A stretch of DNA of 5,458 nt from Hungateiclostridiaceae bacterium UBA3922 (GCA_002386045.1 DGEQ01000037.1:1-5458); one strand, 5' to 3'; shown: positions 1-5,409, counted from the first letter of the stretch. Notes: generated by a model from the letters alone, not told the origin. Numbers and translations: made by a program.

Positions 1-6
1 CCGGTT

Positions 7-32
7 GCCGCCCTCATCGGAGCGGCTTTTTT
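7..32 (+). terminator. Rho-independent terminator for a plus-strand gene left of the window
   Basis: The stem is GCCGCCC (7-13) pairing with GG (19-20) and GCGGC (22-26), with one bulged A at 21 and loop TCATC. Six T follow at 27-32. This is the standard shape for an intrinsic terminator on the plus strand, so a gene converging on this locus from the left is expected. The same bases are the start region of the minus-strand promoter at 33-61, so the hairpin might instead lie at the 5' end of that transcript. Both readings can be true at once. Confidence 0.55.
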
Positions 33-61
33 ATACTACCACGCTGTACCCGTTTTGTCAA
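33..61 (-). promoter_or_regulatory. Sigma-A-type promoter reading left out of the window
   Basis: On the minus strand there is a perfect -35 TTGACA (61-56), a 17-base spacer and a -10 TAGTAT (38-33, four of six consensus positions). Transcription would start near position 26 and leave the window at base 1, so the target is unseen. A perfect -35, an optimal spacer and a second promoter about 160 bases upstream fit a highly expressed or stable-RNA transcription unit; that identity is inference. Confidence 0.6.
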
Positions 62-194
62 CCACCTTTTTTATCATTTCAAGTGGTTTCCGGAACCAGG
101 CGGCTAACCTCGGCACTGAAGGATACCTTCCGTCCGGGAAGCGTCGCCTTGCCTCCGTCTTCGGCGGTTCTGCCCGCCGCGGGACAGCTTCTAT

Positions 195-223
195 ACTATA
201 GCACCGTACGAAAGGAACGGCAA
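195..223 (-). promoter_or_regulatory. Second (upstream) sigma-A-type promoter reading left
   Basis: On the minus strand there is a -35 TTGCCG (223-218, four of six), a 17-base spacer and a -10 TATAGT (200-195, five of six). The start would be near 188. The transcript leader then contains a hairpin (CGGCGG at 162-167 pairing with CCGCCG at 174-179) before reaching the downstream promoter at 33-61. It is tandem with that promoter and reads the same way. CCGTACG motifs lie in its spacer and directly upstream of its -35, suggesting control by a DNA-binding protein. Confidence 0.45.
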
Positions 224-255
224 CCCGTACGGGCTGTCATTAAGCCCGTTATACG
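204..255. repeat. CCGTACG motifs at 21-base spacing around a promoter
   Basis: CCGTACG occurs at 204-210 and 225-231, with a degenerate copy (CCGTTATACG) at 246-255. The start-to-start distance is 21 bases each time, about two helical turns. The middle copy is part of a perfect 10-base palindrome, CCCGTACGGG (224-233), which abuts the -35 of the promoter at 195-223; the first copy lies inside that promoter's spacer. The arrangement looks like phased operator sites on one DNA face. ACGGGCT (229-235) can also pair with AGCCCGT (243-249), so an RNA hairpin is an alternative reading. Confidence 0.35.
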
Positions 256-408
256 TGAATTATTTCAAAATCTCTTCCGTATGCTTTCTTTTCTCATCGT
301 ATATTCGAGCTTTCTTGACTATGTTGCACGATTTTCGCGAGTTTGATACGTCCCTGCCGGTCGAACCGACCGACATGCCGCCGTGGAACGGCCGGGAAGT
401 GATGTGTC

Positions 409-867
409 TCAGACATGCTCGGCCTCAGGAAGTGCTTTCTCTATACTTTTCAATATGATGATCTTGTTGCCCTTCCTGTTTACTTTCACTTTGTCGCAAA
501 GGCTTTTTACTATCATTATGCCTCTGCCGCTTTCGATCATGTCTTCCAGGTCCGTGACTGCCGTTTTATGTTTCTTGCAAACGCTTTCAAAATCGTACCC
601 GGAACCTTCGTCCTCTATTATCAGGAAAACGTCACCCTTTTCAGTTGTTCCGGCGTCGATCTTTACTCTCTTGCTTTCATCTCCGTGGTTCCCATGAAGT
701 ATCGCATTGACCAGGACCTCGTTAAGGATGACTCTGAAATCGAACAGGACTTCTTCGCATAATTCACCGCAATTACGCTTCAGGCAACTGATTAATTCCT
801 CGACTACAAGCCTGACATTGCTTAATTCACTTGAGATAGTACTGCTGTAAATGCAACGGCTTTTCAA
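409..867 (-). CDS. RsbW-type serine kinase anti-sigma factor with intact ATP-binding boxes
   Basis: This is a 152-residue soluble GHKL/HATPase_c_2 protein of the RsbW/SpoIIAB class. Such proteins bind a SigB-type sigma factor and also phosphorylate an RsbV-type partner on serine. All three ATP-binding boxes can be seen: the N-box with Glu50 and Asn54 (ILNEVLVNAILHGN), the G1 box DEGSG with Asp86, Gly88 and Gly90, and the G2 box SGRGIMIVKS with Gly114 and Gly116. It has six cysteines (5, 28, 33, 37, 97, 124). The start is TTG at 867, preceded by AGGA with a 10-base spacing; no ATG gives a full N-terminus. The gene follows the sigma factor gene after a 275-base spacer and has its own SigB-type promoter (989-1014), implying induction by that sigma factor. 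It could serve the adjacent STAS/sigma pair, replacing the eroded copy at 1909-2304, or act on a distant sigma factor. The family call is firm; the partner is inferred. Confidence 0.88.
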   Translation of the reverse strand: MKSRCIYSSTISSELSNVRLVVEELISCLKRNCGELCEEVLFDFRVILNEVLVNAILHGNHGDESKRVKIDAGTTEKGDVFLIIEDEGSGYDFESVCKKHKTAVTDLEDMIESGRGIMIVKSLCDKVKVNRKGNKIIILKSIEKALPEAEHV

Positions 868-1142
868 TATCTACACATCCTAACAAATATTGTGCAAGCA
901 TGTCCGGGAGTAATCCGCCTTATGACATTATCATCGATCCCCATTGATCAACTGTACATTTATATATATCATATGATTCATTCATATAATACCCTGTGTA
1001 CGCACCGTATAAACACATATGTCGCCGTGCAGAAGCGTCCCCCGCAGACGCGCCCGGCACCTTTATCCCATGAGATCCGACCGGGGCCCCTTTCCGTTTG
1101 GGCATACCCTGAGCTTTCCTTCCCGCTGCGATCAGACAGTCG
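868..1142 (-). other. Spacer and leader between sigma factor gene and second RsbW-type gene
   Basis: The 275-base stretch has two parts. The half next to the sigma gene (about 1020-1140) is GC-rich, with short inverted repeats such as GGGGCCCC (1084-1091). The other half is AT-rich and contains the SigB-type promoter, the palindrome ATCATATGAT (968-977) and a leader of roughly 110 bases. In the leader, ATGTC and GACAT flank a segment that could fold. No U-run follows any hairpin, so read-through from the sigma gene is possible. I compared it by eye with common riboswitch cores and recognised none. A 61-codon frame (920-1105) and a 26-codon frame (864-944) exist but lack convincing support. 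Confidence 0.5.
989..1014 (-). promoter_or_regulatory. SigB-type promoter of the second RsbW-type gene
   Basis: The minus strand reads GTTTAT (1014-1009), a 14-base spacer, then GGGTAT (994-989). The Bacillus subtilis SigB consensus is GTTTAA, 12-15 bases, GGGTAT or GGGAAT, so ten or more of twelve key positions fit with correct spacing. Transcription would begin near 981, leaving a leader of about 113 bases before the TTG start at 867. A SigB-like sigma factor is encoded immediately upstream, so autoregulation of this inhibitor/kinase gene is the natural reading. A second GGGTAT at 1104-1109 has no matching -35. Confidence 0.65.
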
Positions 1143-1907
1143 CTACTTGTAGAGCATCGTCCTGAATCTATCGAGAACCTTCCTCTCGAGGCGGGATATG
1201 TACATCTGGGAAACGCCCATGCGCTCCGCTATCTCCTTCTGCGTTTTCCTGCCGAAATACCTGAGCCTGATAAACTCTCTCTCTGCTTCGTTGAACTTGC
1301 TGATGCTCTTTTCAAGGAAATCCCTGTTCTCTATCCTCTCGAATTCGGCATCATTGTCTCCTACTGTTTCATGAAGCTCTATGTCATCATCATTATATGC
1401 AGTCTGGTCGAAGGACTGTATGTTGTACACGTTCCACGACTCGACTATTTCAAGCACGGTCTCAGGCCGGATGTTCAGGTACGCCGCTATCTCATCGACT
1501 TTCGGTGTCCTGTTGAGTTCCTGCGCAAGGCGGTCCTTCGCCATGTTGACTTTCTGGTATGCCTCATATATCCGTCTCGGTATCCTGATAGCCGAACTCT
1601 TGTCGCGGAAGTATCTCTTGATTTCACCCACAATGGTGGGAGTGGCAAAACTGACGAACTTGAACCCTTTCCCGGGGTCAAACCGCTCTACTGCCTTGAT
1701 CAGAGCGATGCATGCCACCTGGTAAATGTCCTCGTACTCAACGCCCCTGTTTAGAAACTTTCTCGAAATGATCTCTGCCAGGTAGGTGTACCTGTTCACT
1801 ATCTCGTTTCTGGCAGCCACGTCTCCGGTTTTTTTGTACAATGCAAAAAGCTCATCGTTGTCTTCAGGCCACTCTGCCTGTGCCGGCTTTTTGACGTTCT
1901 GATCCAT
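1143..1907 (-). CDS. sigB: SigB-type alternative RNA polymerase sigma factor (SigB/SigF/SigG family)
   Basis: This is a 254-residue sigma-70 group 3 factor that directs RNA polymerase to stress or developmental promoters. Region 2 spans about residues 36-105, including the core-binding segment EDIYQVACIALIKAVERFD and the -10 recognition part ATPTIVGEIKRYFRD. Region 3 covers about 120-158, and region 4 about 203-252 with the helix-turn-helix TQKEIAERMGVSQMYISRLE. The IRIPRRI motif after region 2 resembles SigB (VHVPRRI) more than SigF or SigG. The ATG lies one base after the stop of the RsbW-like gene, and its ribosome binding site (GAGGAG) lies inside that gene, so translation is probably coupled, a common device for keeping sigma and anti-sigma balanced. 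The gene order STAS, ATPase, sigma is shared by the rsbV-rsbW-sigB and spoIIA operons; general stress is preferred here, but the exact regulon is inference. Confidence 0.93.
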   Translation of the reverse strand: MDQNVKKPAQAEWPEDNDELFALYKKTGDVAARNEIVNRYTYLAEIISRKFLNRGVEYEDIYQVACIALIKAVERFDPGKGFKFVSFATPTIVGEIKRYFRDKSSAIRIPRRIYEAYQKVNMAKDRLAQELNRTPKVDEIAAYLNIRPETVLEIVESWNVYNIQSFDQTAYNDDDIELHETVGDNDAEFERIENRDFLEKSISKFNEAEREFIRLRYFGRKTQKEIAERMGVSQMYISRLERKVLDRFRTMLYK

Positions 1908-1908
1908 T

Positions 1909-2304
1909 TCAGGACTTCTCCTCGATAAATTTAGTCATGGACAGGATATAATCCTTGTTGTCAGGACAGAATTCGACCTCGTCCATAAAGGCCTTGATGA
2001 TCGCGACCCCCAGACCGTCTTTGTCATCTTCGAATATGCAGCCGGCTCTTTCTATGTTTTTTGATGAGAATGTTATCTTCAGCCTGTTGTCGCCGATCTC
2101 GTACAATATCTCGTATTCGGCGCAGCTGTTTTTGCTTACGTTGATCAGTCTGCTGCACACCTCGGATACGGCTACCTTGACATCTTCTACCGTATCGATG
2201 TCAAATCCCATCCTGTAGGCGATCCCGGACGCCGTCAGCCTTGCAACGCTCACATATTCCGCCTTGCAGGGCAGTGACAGCGCGATTTTATCGCTTAACT
2301 CCAT
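1909..2304 (-). CDS. rsbW: RsbW-like anti-sigma factor with degenerate ATP-binding site
   Basis: This 131-residue protein has an N-terminal half that closely resembles RsbW (AEYVSVARLTASGIAYRMGF, then DVKVAVSEVC). This half includes the surface by which such proteins hold a sigma factor. The kinase signature is damaged. In the N-box, Glu48 is kept but the Mg-binding Asn is Arg52 (SEVCSR instead of SEACTN), and the DxGxG G1 box is absent, with ITFSSKNIERAG in its place. A G2-like DGLGVAII (96-103) remains. The region between them, the ATP lid, is shortened, making the protein shorter than RsbW (about 160) or SpoIIAB (about 146). It probably binds its partners without phosphorylating them; this is inference from missing residues. 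It has five cysteines. It sits 25 bases after the STAS gene and one base before the sigma gene. The start at 2304 is chosen over the ATG at 2328 because GAGAGGAAG precedes it at proper spacing and the eight extra residues are not family-like. Confidence 0.85.
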   Translation of the reverse strand: MELSDKIALSLPCKAEYVSVARLTASGIAYRMGFDIDTVEDVKVAVSEVCSRLINVSKNSCAEYEILYEIGDNRLKITFSSKNIERAGCIFEDDKDGLGVAIIKAFMDEVEFCPDNKDYILSMTKFIEEKS

Positions 2305-2310
2305 CAGATC

Positions 2311-2320
2311 ACTTCCTCTC
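2311..2320 (-). promoter_or_regulatory. Ribosome binding site that decides the RsbW-like start
   Basis: The minus strand reads GAGAGGAAGT, ending six bases before the ATG at 2304. The upstream in-frame ATG at 2328, only one base after the STAS stop codon, has no purine-rich site before it. This site lies within the would-be N-terminal extension, so the protein very likely starts MELSDKIALS. Confidence 0.7.
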
Positions 2321-2329
2321 ACATGCATG

Positions 2330-2644
2330 TCAGTGGATTATGAACAGTTTGTCCAGGCCGGTGATGACAAAAAGCTTCTTTATGTTGTCTCTGATATTGA
2401 CGATATGGATGTCCCTTCCATTCTGCTTCGCCTTCTTGAGTGCGCCCACAAACACTCCCAGTCCCGTGCTGTCCAGGTAGCTGAGACCGCTGCAGTCGAT
2501 CGACACGTCACCCTTGCTGTTTTCGACGACCTGGTATATTTTTTCCTTGAATTGCTGTGCATTATATATGTCTATTTCACCGCTGACAAAAACCTCCGCG
2601 TCCTTTTCCGTGTATTCCTCTCTTAAGATCAGTTCACCGGACAT
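2330..2644 (-). CDS. rsbV: RsbV-type STAS-domain anti-anti-sigma factor
   Basis: This is a single STAS domain of 104 residues, the usual length for RsbV and SpoIIAA. Unphosphorylated, such proteins bind the RsbW-type anti-sigma factor and release the sigma factor; the anti-sigma kinase phosphorylates a conserved serine to switch this off. The phospho-acceptor motif is clear: LSYLDSTGLGVFVGALKK, with Ser59 in the DST triplet, nearly identical to RsbV (VSYMDSTGLGVFVG). The N-terminal strand/helix region (SGEIDIYNAQQFKEKI) is standard. The ATG at 2644 has a strong AGGGGG eight bases upstream. The gene begins 21 bases after the membrane J-like gene, placing both in one operon. No cognate phosphatase (RsbU, RsbP or SpoIIE type) lies in the window, so what dephosphorylates Ser59 must be elsewhere or different. 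A paralogue of SpoIIAA is the main alternative. Confidence 0.94.
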   Translation of the reverse strand: MSGELILREEYTEKDAEVFVSGEIDIYNAQQFKEKIYQVVENSKGDVSIDCSGLSYLDSTGLGVFVGALKKAKQNGRDIHIVNIRDNIKKLFVITGLDKLFIIH

Positions 2645-2665
2645 ATAGGCTACCCCCTGTCTTCG

Positions 2666-3718
2666 TTATTTTAAAAGGAATCTAAGGAATTCTTCCGCTT
2701 TGTCCTGCTGCTGGCAACCGGCAAATATCGCCGCTATCAGGTCTTCTGCGATAACTCCCGCCTCCCTGAGTTCACTGCTGCCTGTCACATAGATGCCGTA
2801 AAGGTGCTTTCCACCGGGCTGTCTCCCGCCTGTTCCTTCAGCGTTCGTGCCTGCTCCGCCAGCAGCATCCCCGGCAGGACTTTCGTCGGTCTTTCTTCCC
2901 TGCATCGGACCGTCTTCCCCGCCGGATCCCGGCAGTTCGTCGATTTTTTCAACCGCGAGGACCAGGTCCTGGTGGGCAGATACATCAACACCGAGCCTCG
3001 GTGCAATCTCATCGAGGCTCATGAATGCTCCCATTTTCGCATACCTTTCGTATGTTGGCCTGTCAAGGATGAATACGTCTATCTCACCAGCATACAGCAG
3101 TGTCATGGCCTTCATCTCCATGGCATACTGCTGTTCCCCCGGGCTGTCATCTGACAGGTAGGTCCCGTCGATGCCGGGTTCCTCTATGATCGGTATTTCT
3201 TCCTTTATCCTGTCTCCCAGCGTCTCGACCGCATCGTAGTAATATATCCTGCCAAAAAACGCAATGTTGAAATCGTAACTGGGCCTGTTGACAAAACTTC
3301 TGATGACCATGACAATGGCAATTATTGCGACTATCCCGACCAGGATGTGATACTTATAATAATGAAGGAAATTATCCGTCTTTTTCTCGTCCAGGCCGAA
3401 CCTTTTCAGAAAAGTCGCGATTTTGCCGGGCGCTTCCGGCCTGACCTCGACTTCATAACCCATCAGTGTGTTGTATGCCTCGGTTACTGCATCAAAGTCA
3501 AATCCGGCCCCCGTAGTGCCATGGCCTGCAGCGCTTTCTCGCGGCAGACCGTTACCGGGGCCTTCGTCTGTTTCATCCGTCGGATCCTGTCCTTCCTGCA
3601 TTTCGTGGTGCATCTCCTGCCTGTATTTCTTCAACAGGATGGCATATTTCCTTTCGATCTCCGTTCTGGACGCATTCTCCGGAACTCCCAGGATCCTTCT
3701 GGCTTCGTCTTTATCCAT
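2666..3718 (-). CDS. Membrane-anchored J-like domain protein with an extracytoplasmic domain
   Basis: The protein has 350 residues in three parts. Residues 3-36 match J-domain helices I and II (EARRILGVPENAS, then TEIERKYAILLKKY), but the HPD triplet that activates DnaK is missing (YRQE where YHPD is expected). A polar, low-complexity insert (about 40-72) follows, and then a helix III-like segment, FDFDAVTEAYNTLMG. One hydrophobic segment at about 124-142 (HILVGIVAIIAIVMVI) is a membrane anchor. The rest (143-350) should be outside. It contains IDVFILDRPTYERYAKMGAF, which resembles parts of extracytoplasmic solute-binding folds, and a Gly/Asp/Glu-rich insert at about 263-303 that is probably disordered. 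There is no signal peptide; N-in topology is inferred. The start has AAGGGG nine bases upstream. It precedes the STAS gene by 21 bases, so a role as sensor or input of the sigma switch is an attractive guess. Its molecular activity is unknown. Confidence 0.8.
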   Translation of the reverse strand: MDKDEARRILGVPENASRTEIERKYAILLKKYRQEMHHEMQEGQDPTDETDEGPGNGLPRESAAGHGTTGAGFDFDAVTEAYNTLMGYEVEVRPEAPGKIATFLKRFGLDEKKTDNFLHYYKYHILVGIVAIIAIVMVIRSFVNRPSYDFNIAFFGRIYYYDAVETLGDRIKEEIPIIEEPGIDGTYLSDDSPGEQQYAMEMKAMTLLYAGEIDVFILDRPTYERYAKMGAFMSLDEIAPRLGVDVSAHQDLVLAVEKIDELPGSGGEDGPMQGRKTDESPAGDAAGGAGTNAEGTGGRQPGGKHLYGIYVTGSSELREAGVIAEDLIAAIFAGCQQQDKAEEFLRFLLK

Positions 3719-3781
3719 ATGCCACGACCCCTTTGCATATCATGAAAAGTATCGTATCCTAAGCAACCATCTGCCATATAT

Positions 3782-3812
3782 GCCCTGCAGATGCAGGACC
3801 TGCATGGAGGGC
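3782..3812. other. Hairpin directly after lysS, without U-run
   Basis: ATGCAG (3791-3796) pairs with CTGCAT (3800-3805) over a 3-base loop, and GCCCT (3782-3786) pairs with AGGGC (3808-3812) outside it. It begins three bases after the lysS stop in the direction of transcription. The following bases on the minus strand are ATATATGGC, so it is not a standard intrinsic terminator. It may be an RNA-processing or stability element between lysS and the downstream operon. I find no good sigma-A-type promoter in the rest of the 96-base gap, which favours read-through. Confidence 0.4.
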
Positions 3813-3814
3813 AG

Positions 3815-5320
3815 CTAGTCCCTGGGCTTCATCGTGGGGAACAGCAGTATATCCCTTATGGAATATGAGTCCGTCAGGAGCATTATCAGCCTGTCGACCC
3901 CGATGCCAAGCCCGCCGGTGGGAGGCATGCCGTACTCGAGCGCATTGATGAAATCGTCATCCATCATACTTGCTTCCTCATCACCCTCTTCGCGCTTCCT
4001 GACCTGCTGCAGGAACCGCTCTTTCTGGTCTATGGGATCATTGAGCTCGGAATAGGCATTGGCCATTTCCCGCCCGTATATGAAAAGTTCGAATCTTTCG
4101 GTCAGTTCAGGCCTGTCGGCCTTCCTCTTGGTAAGCGGCGACACTTCCACGGGATAATCTATTATGAATGTAGGCTGGATAAGGTGCTCTTCGACCAGTT
4201 CCTCAAACACCAGGTTCATGACTTCGCCCTTTGTCAGTTTGCCGCCAACATCGATGTTCTTCGCACGCGCCGCAGCTCTTGCCTCTTCGTCCGTCTTGAT
4301 GCTGTCGAAGTCTATGCCGGTATATTCGAGCACGGCGTCCCTCATGGTCATTCTCTTCCATGGTGTCGTGAGATCTATTTCCTGTCCCTGGTATACGATC
4401 TTCGTGGTGCCAAGTACATTCTTTGCGACTGTGGATATCAGTTCCTCCGTAAGCTCCATCATCCCATTATAGTCAGTGTAGGCCTCATAGACCTCCATCA
4501 TAGTGAACTCAGGGTTGTGCTTGACAGATATGCCTTCATTCCTGAACATCCTGCCCATCTCATAAACCTTTTCGAACCCGCCGACTATCAGCCGCTTCAG
4601 GTAGAGTTCGGGAGCGATCCTCAGGTACAGGTCAAGGTCAAGCGCATTGTGATGCGTTATGAAAGGTCTGGCCGCAGCACCGCCCTGTATAGTGTTCAGC
4701 ATGGGCGTGTCGACCTCGAGAAAATCGCGTTCGTCGAGGAACTTCCTTATTTCCTTTATTATTTTGCTGCGCAGTACGAAGGTTTTCCTGACATCCGGGT
4801 TCATGATGAGGTCCAGGTACCTCTGCCTGTAACGCAGGTCGACGTCCTTGAGACCATGCCATTTCTCAGGCAGCGGCTTCAGCGACTTTGCCAGCATCGT
4901 GATCTTTTCTGCCCTTATCGATATCTCGCCCTTGTGGGTCCTGAAAACCACGCCTTCGACGCCGACAATATCCCCTATATCGTATTTCTTGAATTCCTCG
5001 TATGCCTCTGTGCCTAAGTCATCTATCCTGACATAGATCTGTATCTTGCCGCCGCGGTCCTGTATGTCGCAGAAGCTGGCCTTACCCATGCCCCTCTTCG
5101 ACATGATCCTGCCGGCCGCCGACACGCGCTTTCCGTCCATCTCATCAAAATTTTCAATTATCTCGTTCGAACGGTGTGTCACGTCGTATTTGACTATTTT
5201 GAACGGATCCTTTCCGCTCTGCTGCAGTTCCTTCAGTTTTTGCCTTCTCACCAGAAGGATCTCGTTGAGGTTTTCGGTGTCCTGCCCGACATTCATGTTG
5301 ACATTCGTGTTATCTTCCAT
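3815..5320 (-). CDS. lysS: Class II lysyl-tRNA synthetase
   Basis: This cytoplasmic enzyme attaches lysine to tRNA-Lys using ATP. Its 501 residues match the normal length (about 490-510). An N-terminal OB-fold anticodon-binding domain covers about 64-145, with GRIMSKRGMGKASFCDIQD typical of LysRS. The class II core follows: motif 1 around 183-208 (ending FLEVDTPMLNTIQGGAAARPF), motif 2 at 257-276 (RMFRNEGISVKHNPEFTMME, carrying the ATP-binding Arg) and motif 3 at 464-482 (GMPPTGGLGIGVDRLIMLL, with Arg477). The lysine-site segment IAPELYLKRLIVGGFEKVYE is intact. The ATG at 5320 has a perfect AGGAGG seven bases upstream. The residues before about 20 (Asn-rich) are a short non-conserved extension. 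No T-box leader is visible in the 138 bases upstream, and no strong promoter, so it may be co-transcribed with genes to the right. Nothing suggests damage. Confidence 0.98.
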   Translation of the reverse strand: MEDNTNVNMNVGQDTENLNEILLVRRQKLKELQQSGKDPFKIVKYDVTHRSNEIIENFDEMDGKRVSAAGRIMSKRGMGKASFCDIQDRGGKIQIYVRIDDLGTEAYEEFKKYDIGDIVGVEGVVFRTHKGEISIRAEKITMLAKSLKPLPEKWHGLKDVDLRYRQRYLDLIMNPDVRKTFVLRSKIIKEIRKFLDERDFLEVDTPMLNTIQGGAAARPFITHHNALDLDLYLRIAPELYLKRLIVGGFEKVYEMGRMFRNEGISVKHNPEFTMMEVYEAYTDYNGMMELTEELISTVAKNVLGTTKIVYQGQEIDLTTPWKRMTMRDAVLEYTGIDFDSIKTDEEARAAARAKNIDVGGKLTKGEVMNLVFEELVEEHLIQPTFIIDYPVEVSPLTKRKADRPELTERFELFIYGREMANAYSELNDPIDQKERFLQQVRKREEGDEEASMMDDDFINALEYGMPPTGGLGIGVDRLIMLLTDSYSIRDILLFPTMKPRD

Positions 5321-5409
5321 CTGTGGACCTCCTGATAGTATTTGTCCCGTGCCTTTCCGGCCAGGTTTTCACGCAGTTTCTGCATCAGCAGCAAACAGGC
5401 TCTCTCTTT

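Larger units (their letters stand above)
1..408. other. Non-coding regulatory region downstream of the second RsbW-type gene
   Basis: I see no convincing protein or tRNA gene here. The plus-strand open frames (for example 5-346) show no family resemblance and no clear ribosome binding site, and they run across promoter-like DNA on the other strand. The stretch holds two minus-strand sigma-A-type promoters (33-61 and 195-223), a CCGTACG motif at 21-base spacing (204-255), several GC-rich hairpins (229-249 with a perfect 7-bp stem; 162-179 with a 6-bp stem) and a plus-strand terminator at 7-32. None of the internal hairpins has a following U-run on either strand, so I find no clear terminator for the gene ending at 409. 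Tandem strong promoters with a long untranslated leader are typical of stable-RNA operons, so an rRNA or tRNA operon to the left of the window is plausible but not visible. Confidence 0.6.

Noticed and set aside
5..346. Plus-strand open frame of 113 codons at the left edge
   Set aside because: It begins inside the terminator stem and crosses two minus-strand promoters. The product is low-quality, Pro/Ser-rich and unlike any family I know.
350..380. Possible tRNA T-arm (GGTTCGA on the minus strand)
   Set aside because: The flanking bases form a 6-bp palindrome with a 3-base loop instead of a T-arm, and no acceptor, D or anticodon arms are found.
864..944. 26-codon leader frame whose stop overlaps the TTG start at 867
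   Set aside because: No ribosome binding site precedes its ATG. It is kept only as a side remark on the leader.
920..1105. Minus-strand 61-codon frame between the sigma gene and the second RsbW-type gene
   Set aside because: It contains the SigB-type promoter, its composition changes sharply from GC-rich to AT-rich midway, and its ribosome binding site spacing is poor. A small protein is not excluded but not supported.
1143..2644. Reading the module as the sporulation operon spoIIAA-spoIIAB-sigF
   Set aside because: The gene order fits, but the IRIPRRI motif, the RsbW-like N-terminus and the GGGTAT promoter downstream are SigB-like, and the ATPase has lost its kinase boxes, which SpoIIAB needs. 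It cannot be fully excluded without alignment.
2650..2676. Second SigB-like promoter before the STAS gene (TTTTAA, 15 bases, GGGTAG)
   Set aside because: The -10 would coincide with the AGGGGG ribosome binding site and the start would fall on the ATG, giving a leaderless message; GGGGG is better explained as the ribosome binding site.
4184..5017. Long plus-strand open frame of 277 codons opposite lysS
   Set aside because: It lies wholly antisense to a clearly conserved lysS, has no family resemblance and no supporting ribosome binding site; it is a shadow of codon bias.
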